A stretch of DNA of 64,000 nucleotides from the NCBI GenBank assembly GCA_037179385.1, contig CM074179.1, positions 5,022,001 through 5,086,000 of the forward strand. The letters are read 5' to 3'. The notes beneath the pieces were generated by a model, which did no database searches, had not been told where the DNA came from, and saw only the letters and a list, made by a program, of their open reading frames with translations. The stretch comes from Holothuria scabra. Lineage: Eukaryota; Echinodermata; Holothuroidea; Aspidochirotida; Holothuriidae. Both the position numbers and the translations under genes were made by a program. Positions 1 to 12,900 of the stretch are shown here, piece after piece. Positions within the stretch are counted from its first letter, which is position 1, and every line of letters begins with the position of its first letter.

Positions 1-599
1 GGCTGATGCAGGTCAAAGTTGGTTACTCAGAAGTTTCAGGGCATTTTCTATAGGGTTAAGTTTGGTTTGGCCACAGTTTTTCCCAGTTGAAGCCCAGTGA
101 GTTATTTTTGCTACTCCATTGCTTTTAGATACCATTTTCAAAGTCAAGTTTGGATGGGGTGAGAAGAAATATTGGTATGGGGTAATAATACTGGCAACTT
201 CAGGGTGTTACTATTGTAACCGAGTAAGTTGATTATGCAACTGTGGTAATATAAAATATAGACATGATTTATGGAAAGAAAGTAGAAGACAATAAAATGT
301 TGTAACTGCTCACCTTTATTACATAACCAAGATGGCCAAGTTAGCATCTTCATAATACTGTCAAGTCTTGTTTAACATGTATCATTAGTAGAAAGGGTTA
401 GCATTTGTAAATATAACGGAAGTTGGATCCTGAACAATTTGAAGGTGTCCTTAGCAGAGTATGATTATTACAAATCATCATCATTGTACAAGAGGATCTG
501 AGAGAGCATGCAATGATGAATCTTTGATCCAAAAATTTCAGAAAAGAATGAAGAGATGATGAAGCCAAGCACCATTTTGGACTGGCTCTTAAGTCTCTT

Positions 600-1720
600 C
601 AAGATTGACTACTTGAAAGGGTAACCATTTTGCACTATTTGACACTATTTGACAAAATAGGCTGGCCCACCTTGGGTTTTAGACTCCATACACTGTACAT
701 CTTGGGGGTTCTAATTGCCATATCATTTTGACAAACTATGAGTCTGTAGCTGAATCATTTTGGAAATTTTTATATGATGTAATTACAAAGTACCTTTTTG
801 GACCAAAGTTTTGGAGAACAGATCACCCAATGAATTTCATACCAGGTGATTAACTTTTTAAGCAATAATTGGGAAAAAAGTAAAATCACAATGTAATGCT
901 CTATAAAAGATATCTAATTGTAGCATGTGTTGGGCCTGGATGCCAAATTTCTGTATACACACTAAGTGAATATGATTGGATGAACCATTAACATTATACA
1001 GGACGATTTGTTTAAGTACAGAATTTGATGAAAAGGCCCTACAGGACCTACATGTGGCTGTGGACCCAAAAATTTTCAAGTCTTAGAATAGTTGACTACT
1101 CAAAGATGTGCAAGTATAAAAAAATCAATGAGAGCATCTGGAAGGAGAAACATTTTGAAGAGACTGCTGTTGAATGATCACAAAAAGTCGGACAGTGTGG
1201 AGCAAAGTTTGAAGTGATCTAATTTGAAAATTCCATGTATTTCAAGAAAATCAGAAGAGACAAAATGGTTAACAATTGTAACATGGAATATTTTTGTTGA
1301 AAGCACAGTATGATTACAATGTACACATAATTGATAGCGATTTGTTGGAAAACAGTATGATTAAAATTTACACTTAAGTCATGGCTGATTCTCAGGGTTG
1401 ATTGGTTCTTACCTTGTCTAGTTTGAAAATTATCCATTAACTGTTTAATTTCAAAAATATCAGAACAGACAAAACTGTCCGCAAATGGAAGATGGAATAC
1501 TTTGTTGAAACCACAGTATGATTTGGAGGAACCACTGTTCAAGCATCATTAACAAATGAGAGAGATTGAACAAAGGGAATCTGTAATTTGAAGGTGTGCT
1601 TTGCATATTTTATGAAAGGGTTGTGAGGCCCATATGAAATCTTGACCAAGATTCCAGAAAACCATTGCAGATGATTAATCGAGCATCATTTAAATATGTT
1701 GTGAGTTTTTTAAACATGAA
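600..1720 (-). repeat. Same ~145-bp repeat family in inverted arm (copy 1)
   Basis: On the minus strand this stretch shows the same words (GGTCCA, ATGATGCTT, CATTTTGTCAAA) at intervals near 145 bp. The units include one and a half units of the 48-bp motif near 1310-1375. It is the 3' flank of the inverted pseudogene. Confidence 0.6.
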
Positions 1721-2260
1721 CTAGAAAAAGTTAAAGTGAACCTAAAATCTACAATTTCAAAAATATATATTTTAGAAGTTTGAAATAAATCCTATTCATC
1801 CAACTCCCATCTTTATAGCTTGTTTCATTGCTGAGATATAAAATGTCAAAAGATATTCAGTTAATTTGAAATGGTCAATTGCACAATAATCTGTAATGTC
1901 CTTGTACAACTCATATTACCTGTTTTTGTTTCCTGTTGAAATTTAAGATGTGTATAAGACCTTGAAACATGCACTGATTTCCTGTGGAGCAAGTTGTCTG
2001 AAGAGGGTTTGTATAGCCAAGTCACCCCATAGCAGTAAGACTGCGATTTCAATTCAGGACAAGATGCAGGGGCTTTAAAAAAACAAAGGAAAGCAAAGAA
2101 AGTAATTTGAGTAGTACAAAAATGACATCACAGATTATTGCATAATCTACATTTTTGAATGGAGTGGATCAGCTTCAACATTTTATATCTCGATGTAGGA
2201 ATGTTCTGTGAAGATGGGAGTTGGACTATTTGAATTCATTTTTACCTCATACCAGCATGC

Positions 2261-2284
2261 TTCTATCTATCTATCTATCTACCT
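2261..2284 (+). repeat. (CTAT)n microsatellite (copy 1)
   Basis: Short CTAT tract of about five units, followed by CTACCTAC. Copy 2 has it at about 26332-26355. Confidence 0.85.
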
Positions 2285-2650
2285 ACAGTTGTTCAAAATG
2301 CCGCTCTTCCCACATGCTTTTATCGATCGACTTGAAACTTAGACATGTCGTTTCTTGGGTAATGGGCCATTTTTATTCTTATTAGTGTAAGAAACAGCAG
2401 AGTATAAAATAGTACTGTAGATCAGGACATTTTCACAGGGAAATATTTTGCGAGTTTGTACATTGTTGGAATTTGGTGAGTAAAGAATTTGGTCTTGGAC
2501 CTGTCAGGAACAACCAGTGAATTTTTGTGCAGAGTAATTGCAAGTATTTGTAATTTTCAAATGTTTGGTTACTTGTATGTGAGAAGTCCTGGCGAAAATA
2601 AATCCTTGTGAAAATTTCCCAATATACAGTCATAGTGCTAAGTCATGATT

Positions 2651-2811
2651 TTACGGGAGTTTTTCCAGCGGAGATGCAACAGATTTCATTGTCAGTGAAT
2701 TGAGGGTAGACATGTTGTCCCCTTCTAGCTGGGCTAGGATTTTGAAGTAGTCATCATGCGTTTCCAGGCCAAGTAAAGTTAGACTGAGTGTTTTTCGGGT
2801 GCAGAACTAAC
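2651..2811 (-). pseudogene. Shortened relic of OB-fold exon 3, inverted
   Basis: The minus strand begins after a TTGAACAG acceptor and follows exon 3 through the TLLGLE-like block and the AQLEGDN block. It then jumps to the last codons (SVASPLEKLP) and TAA. About 130 nt of the middle are missing, and one lost base near the start creates an early in-frame TAA. The downstream sequence also matches the 3' flank of the intact gene. This is a clear pseudogene of the same family. Confidence 0.78.
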
Positions 2812-3902
2812 CTGTTCAAAACAAAATTGAAAGAGTTGAAAATTGACAAAAATAACAGTTGTAAGCATCAAAGTGATCCTATATTTCCCATAATTTCCTA
2901 TTTATTTTCAAGAATCCTATATTTCCTATATATGTATGATTTTGTGGTTGTTTTCCTATATTTTTCTGGTCTTGCGCAAAAAAAAAAAAAAAAAAATTCA
3001 TAGAGGCCTATATGGCAGTGTTCTGGGGAGAAAATTTCAGAGGAGCTCAGTCAGAGAGGCAGAGGTGTATAGATGTCAAGTATCCTGATTAGATGCAAGA
3101 ACACAATGGCCAGTCACAGGATTCTGACATAGTCTGTAAGAAAACTGTGAAGGGCACGAATAAACACATATTTCATCACCCATCAATGTTCCGCTCTCAC
3201 ACCTTTCATTTTAAGCACTCCATGATTTCATCTCCTTGAGGTACTGTAATTTTAGTGTTATTGTCAAGGAAATGGACAAGAACCCTTTGCCTAGTACCCC
3301 TTGCAGTCCTCCACATTTTAAAAATCTTAAATTTACTCTAAATTTACAGGTAGCTGGTCTCTGATAAAGTAATTCAACTCAAAATGTTGTAGTACAATGG
3401 TTCAAGGTACCAATATTTCCCCAGCAACAGTTGTGGCACAAAAAAAATTACGCAGGTGTTAATTTTGACAAAATTAGGCTCACCAAAACAATATCCCAAT
3501 TCTCAGCTGCCGGCACGTCATATGTGTTCACTTTAATTGTGACAAGACTTCCTTATCCACAAACCTTCATTTTAACCGTTGAGCTCCACTACTGTACCCT
3601 ATCTTCATCTCAAAGTTGAGAAAGTAGACTCCATGCATTCTGTGCATTTTGGTTTCATTTTGGGCAGAAATCCACTCAAATATTGCACCATTTGCCACCT
3701 AGGCACCTTTCAAATTGCAAACATTTTCCAAACCCCTCCCCCAGACTACAGATCAGTAAATGTCATATTGACAAAGTGGCCAAGATAAAACAGTGTTTTG
3801 GGGGGCTATTTCATGCAGCTGGAAAAGTGCAAACAAATTCACTGACCGGCAATGGTATTTGCCCTGTTGAGTTTGCATTTGATTTACGGATGAAGAACAT
3901 AC

Positions 3903-4056
3903 CTCAAATCTTGTTCTAGATGTAGACACCACCTGAATTTGACTTCGATATGACGTTACAATAACATTTTTTGCTGTGATATAGTCGCCAGTAGTAACAG
4001 TATTTGCTGCCATCTCTCGCCACAAGCATAGCTTGATTTGGTACTCTTCATCTACA
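3903..4056 (-). pseudogene. Second relic of OB-fold exon 2 (copy b), inverted
   Basis: The minus strand reads DEEYQIKLCLWREMAANTVT, then GDYITAKNVIVTSYRSQIQV and SRTRFE before a GTATGT donor. It is closely similar to exon 2 and open throughout. The 5' part of the exon is missing: upstream it joins sequence resembling the 3' end of intron 2. The inverted arm therefore holds exon 2 twice in tandem, followed by the shortened exon 3. Whether this exon is still spliced is unknown; the absence of exon 1 and the broken exon 3 argue for a pseudogene. Confidence 0.7.
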
Positions 4057-4493
4057 ACGGTATAAAACCTATATTTTTGTGATAGACCACTTTGAACCCT
4101 GCATTTGCATTGAAATTTATGTGAAAGTATTGCTGGAGATGTATGCTTCATGCACGAGTATGAAAGCTCTACAAGAGTGGGTCACAAAGTGGCCTGTAGT
4201 TTTGGATAAACTTTTATGGTGACCATGCCTCGTGTATAATTATCTCATGCGAAGAATAGCAAAGTTGGATAATTGCATGTCTGTGATTGTTGAGACATAA
4301 TTGCAATCACTAACTGGTTGTGCAGGAGAAATTATAGTTTGGAAAATAATCATTAGGGTGGGTAGTGAGTTCAGCTGTGTTGTTTGGCACACCTTGGTAA
4401 TGGGATTGTTCTGATATTACAGGTAGACACTGCTTTATGTGGAAATTATTTGCCCTGTTGAGTTTGCATTTGTTTTACAGATGAAGAACATAC

Positions 4494-4706
4494 CTCAAGT
4501 CTTGTTCTAAATGTACACACCACCAGAATTCACTTTGATATGAAATTACAATAACTTTTTTGCTCTGATATAGTTGCCAGTGGAAACTGTATTTGCTGCC
4601 ATCTATCGCCACAAGCATAGCTTGATTTGGTGGTCTTTATCGGCAAAGGTTGTTGTCCTCACCCTGACATGTCCCCTTTCACTACAACTTACCAAGGGCT
4701 GTCATC
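4494..4706 (-). pseudogene. Relic of OB-fold exon 2 (copy a), inverted
   Basis: On the minus strand this is a 213-nt diverged version of exon 2 (216 nt), still flanked by an acceptor-like TTCACAG and a donor-like GTATGT. It keeps the reading around GDMSG, DKDHQIKLCLW and the end of the exon. An in-frame TAG interrupts the WRxMAAN block, and indels break the 3' half. The flanking intron sequence also matches that around 15938-16153, so whole gene segments were copied in inverted orientation rather than a processed transcript. Confidence 0.75.
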
Positions 4707-5084
4707 CTGTGAAGTATAAGTTATGAGACAGCAGAATAAGGACTAGCAAATAGTAGGTTGGACTAATAAAGGAAGCATGTCACTACGTAGCAGATTCCTG
4801 GCATGAAGCGAAGAAGTTTTCCTTTTCATCATGCCTCATGAACATGTCACTTTGAGAATCACCAAGATTCTGAAGTATGAAGTTGAGGTCACAAGGCAAA
4901 AAGTTTAGGACCCCTGTTTTGGATAATACTACATCTAAGTGGATCTAAGATTAAATGATATTCCTTTCTATATGCTCTGTGTGTTCCACTTTGTTACAAT
5001 GCTTGTTCCCTACCAATGTTAAATGTACCAAATTATATTAGTCTTGTCTTTCTTATCATAGATACGAAATTTTCATGAATAAAA

Positions 5085-5480
5085 GAACACAAATGCACAA
5101 ACTTGTTTCATATTATTTCCTGTTCATGGTCAAGGTTAATACATAGTTGGTCGAATAAGTAGCTCCTTGTTTAGGGCCACTAGTCTTCCAAGATCTTAGA
5201 AATTGCTGCAGAATTACACAATTTTAATTCCTTCCAGAAAACTGACAAAACTTCACAAATCACTCAAAATGCTAAAAACTTTGCAACCAACGCAGCAAAA
5301 TGTAGACATCTTTGTGTGTTAAAGCACTGCAAGGGTGTGCCAGCCTACATACAATTTGATCAAGAACTCTTCAAAGTTAACCTCCTCCAATGCTTATGTC
5401 AGCCTTAATAAAAGTTGCGCAATATCCTATCCAAGACTAGGCCTTCAAAGTTTTTCCCTATTGACATAACAAGGTAACTC
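5085..5480. repeat. Segment paralogous to 22903-23330
   Basis: Colinear moderate similarity in the same orientation: shared words include AGCTCCTTGTTTAGGG, AATCACTCAAAATGCT-like and CAATGCTTATGT-like blocks. No coding potential recognised. The same stretch occurs in copy 2 at about 29145-29540. Confidence 0.6.
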
Positions 5481-5499
5481 TAGTCAATGACTTGACTTG

Positions 5500-8400
5500 A
5501 GCCCCTAATATAGCCCCGGTTCACTTGACTTGCTGAAAAAACAGTGTCTTAAATACATTTCTGTAATGCAAACAGGAGTTGAATCACACATTTCAGCCTT
5601 CTATGTTCACCAGTATTCAGGAAACAAACTGATCAGCTACAACTGAAAATCTGTGGCAGGAACCAATTGGTTGGGAAGCAATAGTGGTGGAGGGCGCAGA
5701 AAATTGCGCTGACCCGAACTCTGCCCTATACATGTCATGGCTTGATAGCCAAAAGCCAAAACGCAATTCTAAACAGTGGCGTCGTGCCCATTCCAGCCTG
5801 GGGTCTGCCCCCTCCCCAATTTTTTCAAGGGTACTGTAAAATTTGGTCTAAAAAGTATTTAAAATCCTTCACATGTCCAGTAAATACCAGCAGTTAACTG
5901 CTTTTGGAAAATGTAGCTCAATAAATGTTAGCTGGCAGGGGTGATATGTGGACACACATGGTAAGGTAATGGTCATAGGTAGCCATTTCCGACTGAAAAT
6001 GCAGGATCAGTTCCAATTCGATCATGTGAATAGCTGTTTATACATCGTGAGAGTTAATACCGAACTATATTTGAAAGTAGCAAGTAAGTCCACGTGTGCA
6101 ATGTATTGGCTGTGAACTCGTGGTACTGTGTTGTTTGTTGTCTCGGCTACCAACGTTGGTCTATTGTTATAGACAGCAGAAGCGTGCACAGTGGGGGACC
6201 ATGGCCCCCACCTCTGTAAGTTGTGGGGAAAAATCAGCTTGTCGGGAGAAATCGGAAGCAGTCTGGCAGAGCAACAGGCATACTCTCCCTCCTCCCAATT
6301 GGCCGTCATGATTTGTTTCAATATGGTTCAAGATGTTCAGATATAGCATTTTGCATATTAGTCCGCCTCCAAAAGTAAAAATTTTCCAAAGGGGATTGGG
6401 ACACTCCGTCCCTTTAGACAATACACCCAAGACAGCGAACAATCAGACCTTGTGCCCATGCATTAAAACTTGTTTTGCCTCTCAAAGGTGAAAACCGGTA
6501 AATCAGATAGGGTGACTACCTTCATATTGGTCATGAGCACCTAGTGCGAAGCCAAGGAGATCAAATGAAAGGGGCACACGCCTACACTCCCCCATTTGAG
6601 CATATTTTTGGTACTTGTAATGGTTTATTCTTACAATATTGCTTATGTTTCCCCTATTTATATGCAGTAAATAGGCCTGGGAAGTGCTATTTCCAGCAAT
6701 CTGCGAGACATTTTTGGCCAAAATTTTCTTGCTCACCCATAGTGGCGCAGAGCGCTGAGAGTCTCCATGGGCTTCGTCCCCCATCACAAATTCCTGGCTT
6801 CAAACTTGTTAGTAAGGAGGCTTCATTTGCTTCTAGCCAGTAAGACCTGCTTCCTCAGTGACAGTCGGGGGGATTCGCAATTTCCTCCTCCCCATCTCAC
6901 AGTTTCTTTGCAAGCCACTGAAGAACAGCGATTAGATAAACAATCACTTCGGAGGAAAACATAACGCAGCTTACAATTTTTGACAGTTTTTGAGGAAGAG
7001 AGGTACGTTCTTAGCGTTACTTTATCATACGACTGTTCATACAAGCTCATTTCCCAAAGATTAGATTGCATTTCATTCAGTGGTAGTGTTACATTTTATC
7101 TGGTTCATTTTCTGATCATTTTGCAATTTGCTAATTTCTTATTGAATTCAAAATTTTATTGTAAACGAAACCCCAAAGAACGATTACTTCCACTGTACTT
7201 TAAAACCTTGAAATTCTTTTTCCGGCTGTCTGAGGGTTCGCGATTTTTCAAAATTTTCTTCACGCTCCATGCCAACCGATGGTGACGATCCGCTTACATA
7301 GTCTTTCGGCGGGCAATCACCACTCCTCACGGGCCTAAAATTAATTTCTTCACGACGCCTATGATTCTAACACTACGGTGAATATTACAGTTCCAAAACT
7401 ATGCAGAAGGCAAAGACTGCTTAGTGAATTTTCTCGGCCCCACGTGATTCAGATTGTGATGAATCAACATCGTCGCTTCAACCACCGATTTTTGCAACAA
7501 GCAATGTATGCCAAGTCACAGGACAGCTTCAATACCCGGAGAAGAACTCACGAAAGACACTCCGGTGCACGGCATCTTCCATGGGAATAGACGAGATCTA
7601 CCATTCCACTATACGGTATGTACTTAAAATACTATATTTATTCATAACACTTTCTACATTGTCATTGGTTTATTGCTTTAGACATATTACCAATAGGAAG
7701 AAAACACGAAGACACTTCGTTCGGAGAGAAAGTGCCAGCCTCACTCTGGCGTGGTTATTCATAACACAATCTACAACTTCATTGGTTGGTTATTTGTAGA
7801 TAGCCAATCACCGGAATAGATAGGCGAAAAATCCCAATACGTTGCATCCATTAACAGCTCGGTATAATAGCAAGTACCAAACTCGCCCAAATCTAAATTT
7901 TCACTTAATGTGTGACAGTATAGGTAAGAAATGTTTATTTCAGGGTAGAAAAAATATGACATCAAATCAGTTTACAAAGGTGTCCATTAATCTATTCTTC
8001 AAATAAACCTTATTCTCCCAATATCCCCACCCAGAATGGAACAGCCTTATTAATATTGAGTACTTCCAAGGAAAATCCCTCTTTGTCCAAGAAAATGACG
8101 CAGCAACTTTCATATAAAAGTCAAAGCCTTCATTCTTTCGCACCACTGCACACAAATGGAGCCACTGTCGACTTGACAAATTTACTCGATTTCTATCAAA
8201 GGTCTCCAAGTTCAAGATTTAGAGAAGGTCGAAAACAATACTACGATACACTTACAAGAATATCTGTGTCCAATCGATAAGGTAAGTACTTCTGATTTCA
8301 TATTTCATCTAATTAATTTTATCCCTTATACATAATTGATTCCCGATTCACTTCTTGCGCCTCTTACGTCAACGTAAGAGACCTGAAAAGGGGGTAACAC

Positions 8401-8650
8401 TACAGCGAATTCGGATGGAACTGCGGTCCGATTTTTGTGAGTTTGAGTTTTACTTTTAGTTTAACTGTTCTTCATACTTGGTCAGAAAGGAGGCAAAAAA
8501 TTCGCCAGCTTCTCTAAATGTCTGATTTGTATCAAAGGACAACGAAAACCAAGTGCAAACTGTTTGTTGACGTCACAGCTTTTATTGAACCGCGCCTTCA
8601 AAAGTAGGCCCGACTTCCGGCCAAATAATTTTCTACTGCAATCTGTGACC
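5500..8650. other. Gene-poor centre of copy 1, including a CpG-rich stretch
   Basis: No convincing gene. At about 5780-5840 a word set AGTGGCGTCGTGCCC, CCTGGGGTCTGCCCCC and AATTTTTT resembles transposon termini common in marine invertebrates, but I found no partner end. Around 7200-7620 CpG is frequent, and a weak exon-like frame occurs here (see 31442-31707 for the open version). ATTGGTT words near 7655 and 7780 repeat within a short direct repeat. The copy 2 equivalent is about 29560-32750. Confidence 0.4.
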
Positions 8651-8654
8651 GATA

Positions 8655-8790
8655 TAAGTTATATAGTAGCATGGGCGTCAATCCTGGGGAGGGAAGGGAA
8701 GCGTCCCCCAAAATTTTGGAAAAAGACTCGTTGACTTTAGATATGTACACAGTAAAGTTTTGATGAACGTGGCCATGTCCCCCGCCCCGG
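8655..8790 (+). repeat. Interspersed repeat starting CATGGGCGTCAATCCTG (copy 1)
   Basis: A ~130-bp repeat with a G-rich run, then CCCCCAAAATTTTGGAAAAA and a stretch ending GTGGCCATGT. The same order of words occurs on the minus strand at 48695-48835. It abuts the hAT-like element at 8794. In copy 2 it lies at about 32761-32882. Confidence 0.6.
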
Positions 8791-8793
8791 CCA

Positions 8794-10849
8794 CAGGGTT
8801 CGATTTACCCGGGTGCTGGCGTGCACGGGTGCATGTAGAATTTCCTTCGTGCATGTGACTAACTGTGCAGGCTTATATATGCACTTCGTGCATGTAGACT
8901 TCAGACCTAGCCTACAAACTTCATGGTCAAATGCATGTTACAAGTCAAGTTGCAGCACAAAGTAATCCTAACATAGCTGTTGCATCGTTATTTCTTGCAG
9001 TACTGGGGAACATATGAACTACAAAAGCTTAAGTTGCAAGTTGCATTGAGAGAGGAAGAGCTATCACATTGCCCTCTAGTATAGAGGGTGCTATCCCTGT
9101 GCCATATGACTGATGCATGTTAGACAGTGCTTGCAGGCAAGCAGGGGAATTACATAAATAGGAGGGGATGACGGGCGGAATTGACTTACAGGTCGACCAA
9201 GAAGGCTTTTATTCAGTAATACCAAATTTTAAAAAATATATCCACTAGTGTCCAGTCTTGCCATGGTGATGAGAATCAAGCATTTTTTATGGGACCTTTT
9301 AGCTGTTTTGCTAACAAATCTTCTAATCATATTAATATCCTTACTTGTGAACTAAAATAGTACAAATGATGATGGCAGTATGAATAGTGTCAGTGATTCT
9401 TTGACTATTAAAATCAGCTTGGCAATTAACAGATTAAAACAGATGAAATATAATGCCAATTACTGGTAGGCCTACAGTTCATCAAGAAACTTCCACATTA
9501 CTAACAGTAGCATCTAGTCCCACATCTTATGGTCCTTTGAAAGCTGGACAACTTCTGAGATGATTCCTACCTGTAGGGCTGTCACGTTTAAACGTTTGAA
9601 CGTATAAACGGACGATCGGCCGTTTAAACGGCGCTTTGATAGCCCAAACGTTTAAACGATATGAACGAAGTTTGCTCCCAAACTTCTTCGAGCTAACACC
9701 ATAACATTAGTGTGACTAGTCAGTGTAGCACACTGCACAATAACTAACGTTAGGCCTAATGCCTAACTACATGCATAGGCCTAGGCCTACAAGTCGAATC
9801 TGCGACGTTGATTTTACTTTCAATTTTCATTAAAACTAAATCCTTAAGTCTACAATTACAACACCGAACTTTCGGTAATAATATGCCCGTTAGTGTACGT
9901 ATAATTTTAATGCCATGATATCGATCACTTAACGTTGCGCGAGCTCAGTTTAGCTCGGCCAGGTATGTAGTCTGTTTAGTGAAGAAGCCTGCGCGGCAGC
10001 AGTTAGCTGCCCGTGGACGGCAAAGCCGCCGTGTTCAGACATGCATTTCCTGTACTACATACATAATACATATCGGGTACGCAGGTATCCAAAGAGCCAG
10101 CAACGCATGTCCCGGATGTTTTGTGATAATAGAGGGCGGCATGCCAAAAATATTGTCTCAAAGCCAGTACTAGTACATATCATCGTGTTTACGGTAGATT
10201 CTAAGGAAATCAAGGGCGGTTATATTTGGACATCGTTTAAACGGTAAACGAACGTTTATTTTGACCGTTTAAACGTTTAGGCAATTAAACGGAAACTGAC
10301 AGCCCTATACCTACGTGACCCCAACACTCTTACTAGCATGATTACCACCACTTTGCATGTACAAAATAGCATAGGTTTTATACTGAAATCTTCCAAACCA
10401 AAATTTAAAACATTCATTTATGAATCACCTTAAGAGTTGTAATTGGTTTCTTTTCAAATTGCAATTCATTCCTTTTCAATATGGATATTGACTGCCAGTG
10501 TTATCATAATTTAGTCCCTTAATTTGCATGGACAGACATTTATGACATAATTTCAACATGTTGCATGTCAGGCTTTAAAAATCCAGTGCAAATCCAGTGC
10601 ACCCCTACGAGTGGCATTAAAATTTGAAAGGAATTCACACAGTGAAGTCATGGGGAAATTTGCCCTTCAAGCCCACAAAAACGCCCTCCTTCCTAGGCCT
10701 ACAGTATAGCAAGGTGTCTAAGGTGTTTTTCTCAAAGGCTTTTCTTTAAATTTTTAGATTATTTGGTACATGTACAAATTTTGCTGTGCATGTAGTTTTT
10801 TTGACCAACATGCACCATTGCATGTACAAAAAATATAAATCGAACCCTG
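8794..10849. mobile_element. Non-autonomous hAT-like element, 2.06 kb (copy 1)
   Basis: The ends are a perfect 14-bp terminal inverted repeat, CAGGGTTCGATTTA. Subterminal TGCATG words recur on both sides. The flanking 8-mers are CCCGGCCA and CCCACCCA (6 of 8 identical), compatible with a decayed 8-bp target duplication as made by hAT transposases. No transposase ORF is present. A second element (9574-10309) is nested inside. hAT assignment rests on TIR style and duplication length only. Confidence 0.65.
9574..10309. mobile_element. Nested 736-bp hAT-like element with TTTAAACG words (copy 1)
   Basis: Terminal inverted repeats TAGGGCTGTCA, with flanking 8-mers CCTACCTG and CCTACGTG (7 of 8 identical). 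Just inside each end are clusters of the palindrome CGTTTAAACG and variants, likely transposase-binding repeats. No transposase is encoded. It lies wholly inside the 2.06-kb element, so it inserted later. Confidence 0.75.
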
Positions 10850-12900
10850 CCCACCCACCCCCCCCCCCCAACTTGCGTAGAGATTGACAACAACCATGCA
10901 TAGTAGCACAACAATTATCGGGACACCAAGTAGGATCAGTTATCCGTGTGGCGTCACCACCCTCAGAACAAAATCTGAATAGAAAACTACAGGTGCAACT
11001 AGAGGTTCGGATCTCATTTGGGATCGAAAAATAACTGTAGAGTGACCCGCCCTTAAGTTTTACTACCAATCCCGAAAATAAGGAAATAGCTTTCAAATTG
11101 TCGCCCCATGGACATAAAACAGATATCATCTGATTAGCCTAAAGCTACATTTGTAACCTTAAAAGTCGAAGGAGGTCTATGCAATAACTGACAACTTTGC
11201 TAGGTAAGACGTTCTGAAGAAAACTTCAGTCTCGCTACACATATATACATGTTGCCAATCCCAGTCAAATGCACCGAGTTCAATCTCATTGTAGTTATAT
11301 CAATGAATAATGCGTGTGCCAATATGTTGGAACTTTGTGCAACCACCATTTTACCACTCCCAAATACAGGTCTTTCCCAGTATATCATTCAAACTTATAC
11401 ATCAAGTTCCTTCACAAGTTACAGCAAAAAGCCGGCCTGAAATGGCAAATAAATTGCAAACTCCAAGCCTGGCTATTCATTTCTCGCCCAAAAATAAATT
11501 AGTCTGGCACCCAATCCATTAACTCACACGTTTCGTTATCTTCAGGCCTAAAATCCATCATGCCATTTAAGGGATTTTTAAAATTCAATTCAAGGTAGTC
11601 TATATCTTCTTGAAAATAACCTATAAAAACCCTCATTTTTAACTTCATTGATTTCTTGACCACGTTCTAGGCAGAACATTCATTTCCCAAGTCCCGACAC
11701 ACAACTTTTTGACATCCCACATGATTAATTAACTACAGTAATTACTTTGGGGATAATGTCTATAGTCCCCCATCTCACAACTCCCCTGTCGTTTTGCCCT
11801 CCATGTCAGGCCCCCATCTTATACCTTTGACCTAACCCTAATCCCTAAACTAATTGGAAGGGGGACTAATAACATGGGAACCAATATGACAAAATAATGA
11901 AAGGTTGAATAACATGACAAATCAAGTTCATGGGGGACCAATGAAATGGCAGACCAATGAGATGGGGGACTATAGAGCAGACCCTATTTCAATTTTCAGT
12001 TATAGTTATCTGACACTTAATGGTTAAAATGGGTAAAATATTCTGATTTAGAAAGACCTTCAATAATTAAATATTTCAAATGTTTGTAGTTGACCTTACA
12101 ATAACATGTATCAATCAAAAGGGATAACAGTATAGCATCATCTAATACTGTATAGGCAGTTCTTTGGATTAAGCATTTTTCCAAAAACTGTTCATAAGTG
12201 AAATTGCATATTTAAGACAAAATGAGACAAACTACAAAATCTGAATGCTGGTAAAGCTGACAGCATATCACAGACCAAAAACATGTCTATTTTTTGGTTG
12301 ATAAGACTTCACATAGTAATACTTCTTATGGTACTGCATATGCAGTCATTGAACCCAATCTAACAGCATATACAGATGCTGCTGTCCTACTTAATTCATA
12401 GTAGACAAATCAACCCCTTCATACCACCTTAGGGAAAGACCATCAAGTAGGTACTTTCCTTGAACCTTACAAGTTGATTCCAATTCACCTCCACTCACAA
12501 GTCTAAATTTAAATAGGCTAAATCAGTCCCTTAGAAAGCTTCCCTCAGAATACTTGGTTCAAAGTTCAGATCTAACTGTTGCAACTCTCTCAGGAACTCT
12601 CAGAAGAGTAAAATGGTTCAAACATGCAATCTTGTCAGCACCTGAATAAATGTAGAAGGGTTTGCATTTATTCTCTTTAGCTTGCTAAAAGCATCTTCTG
12701 TCATAAGAAGGCTCAAAATGGGGAAAAAAAACACTACTGATGAAGTGCAAAATCTGAAACCAATCAGTGCAATGGTTCTCAATACCCCCAAACGTAGTCA
12801 AGAATTGTCCCACACCTTTATTGACAAAACGTACAATCACATACCCCTCAACGAAGTCAACAGCAACTAGTTTAAATTCATAGGCCTATTATTCTTCAGT
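10850..12900. other. Non-coding stretch upstream of OB-fold exon 1 (copy 1)
   Basis: Contains the foldback MITE at 11758-11982 and a C-rich run just right of the hAT-like element. No exon with convincing splice edges was found, so the 5' exon or promoter of the OB-fold gene is not identified. The copy 2 equivalent is 34943-37000. Confidence 0.4.
11758..11982. mobile_element. Foldback MITE, family F, copy 1
   Basis: Ends are inverted repeats containing CTATAGTCCCCCATCTCA. The interior is made of further short inverted and direct variants (GGGGGACTAAT, CCAATGAGATGG), so most of the 225 bp can fold. Related copies are at 35851-36077, 47491-47690 and 48277-48480. Confidence 0.7.

Noticed and set aside
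2979..2997. Poly-A run as a sign of a processed pseudogene
   Set aside because: The neighbouring exon relics keep intron sequence and splice words, so they are not processed copies. The run is an isolated homopolymer within the intron-2 relic.
6022..6787. Overlapping 90-100-codon frames on both strands near 6.0-6.8 kb
   Set aside because: No recognised motif, no splice edges, and frames change with small indels between the two large copies.
7967..8215. Minus-strand 82-codon frame that reads like a LamG-type fragment (QWLHLCAVV...)
   Set aside because: No ATG, a stop just upstream, and the opposite strand is open in two frames as well. The resemblance is too weak to call.
10746..11129. 127-codon minus-strand frame
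   Set aside because: It runs through the hAT-like terminus and the poly-C tract next to it, so it is a chance frame.
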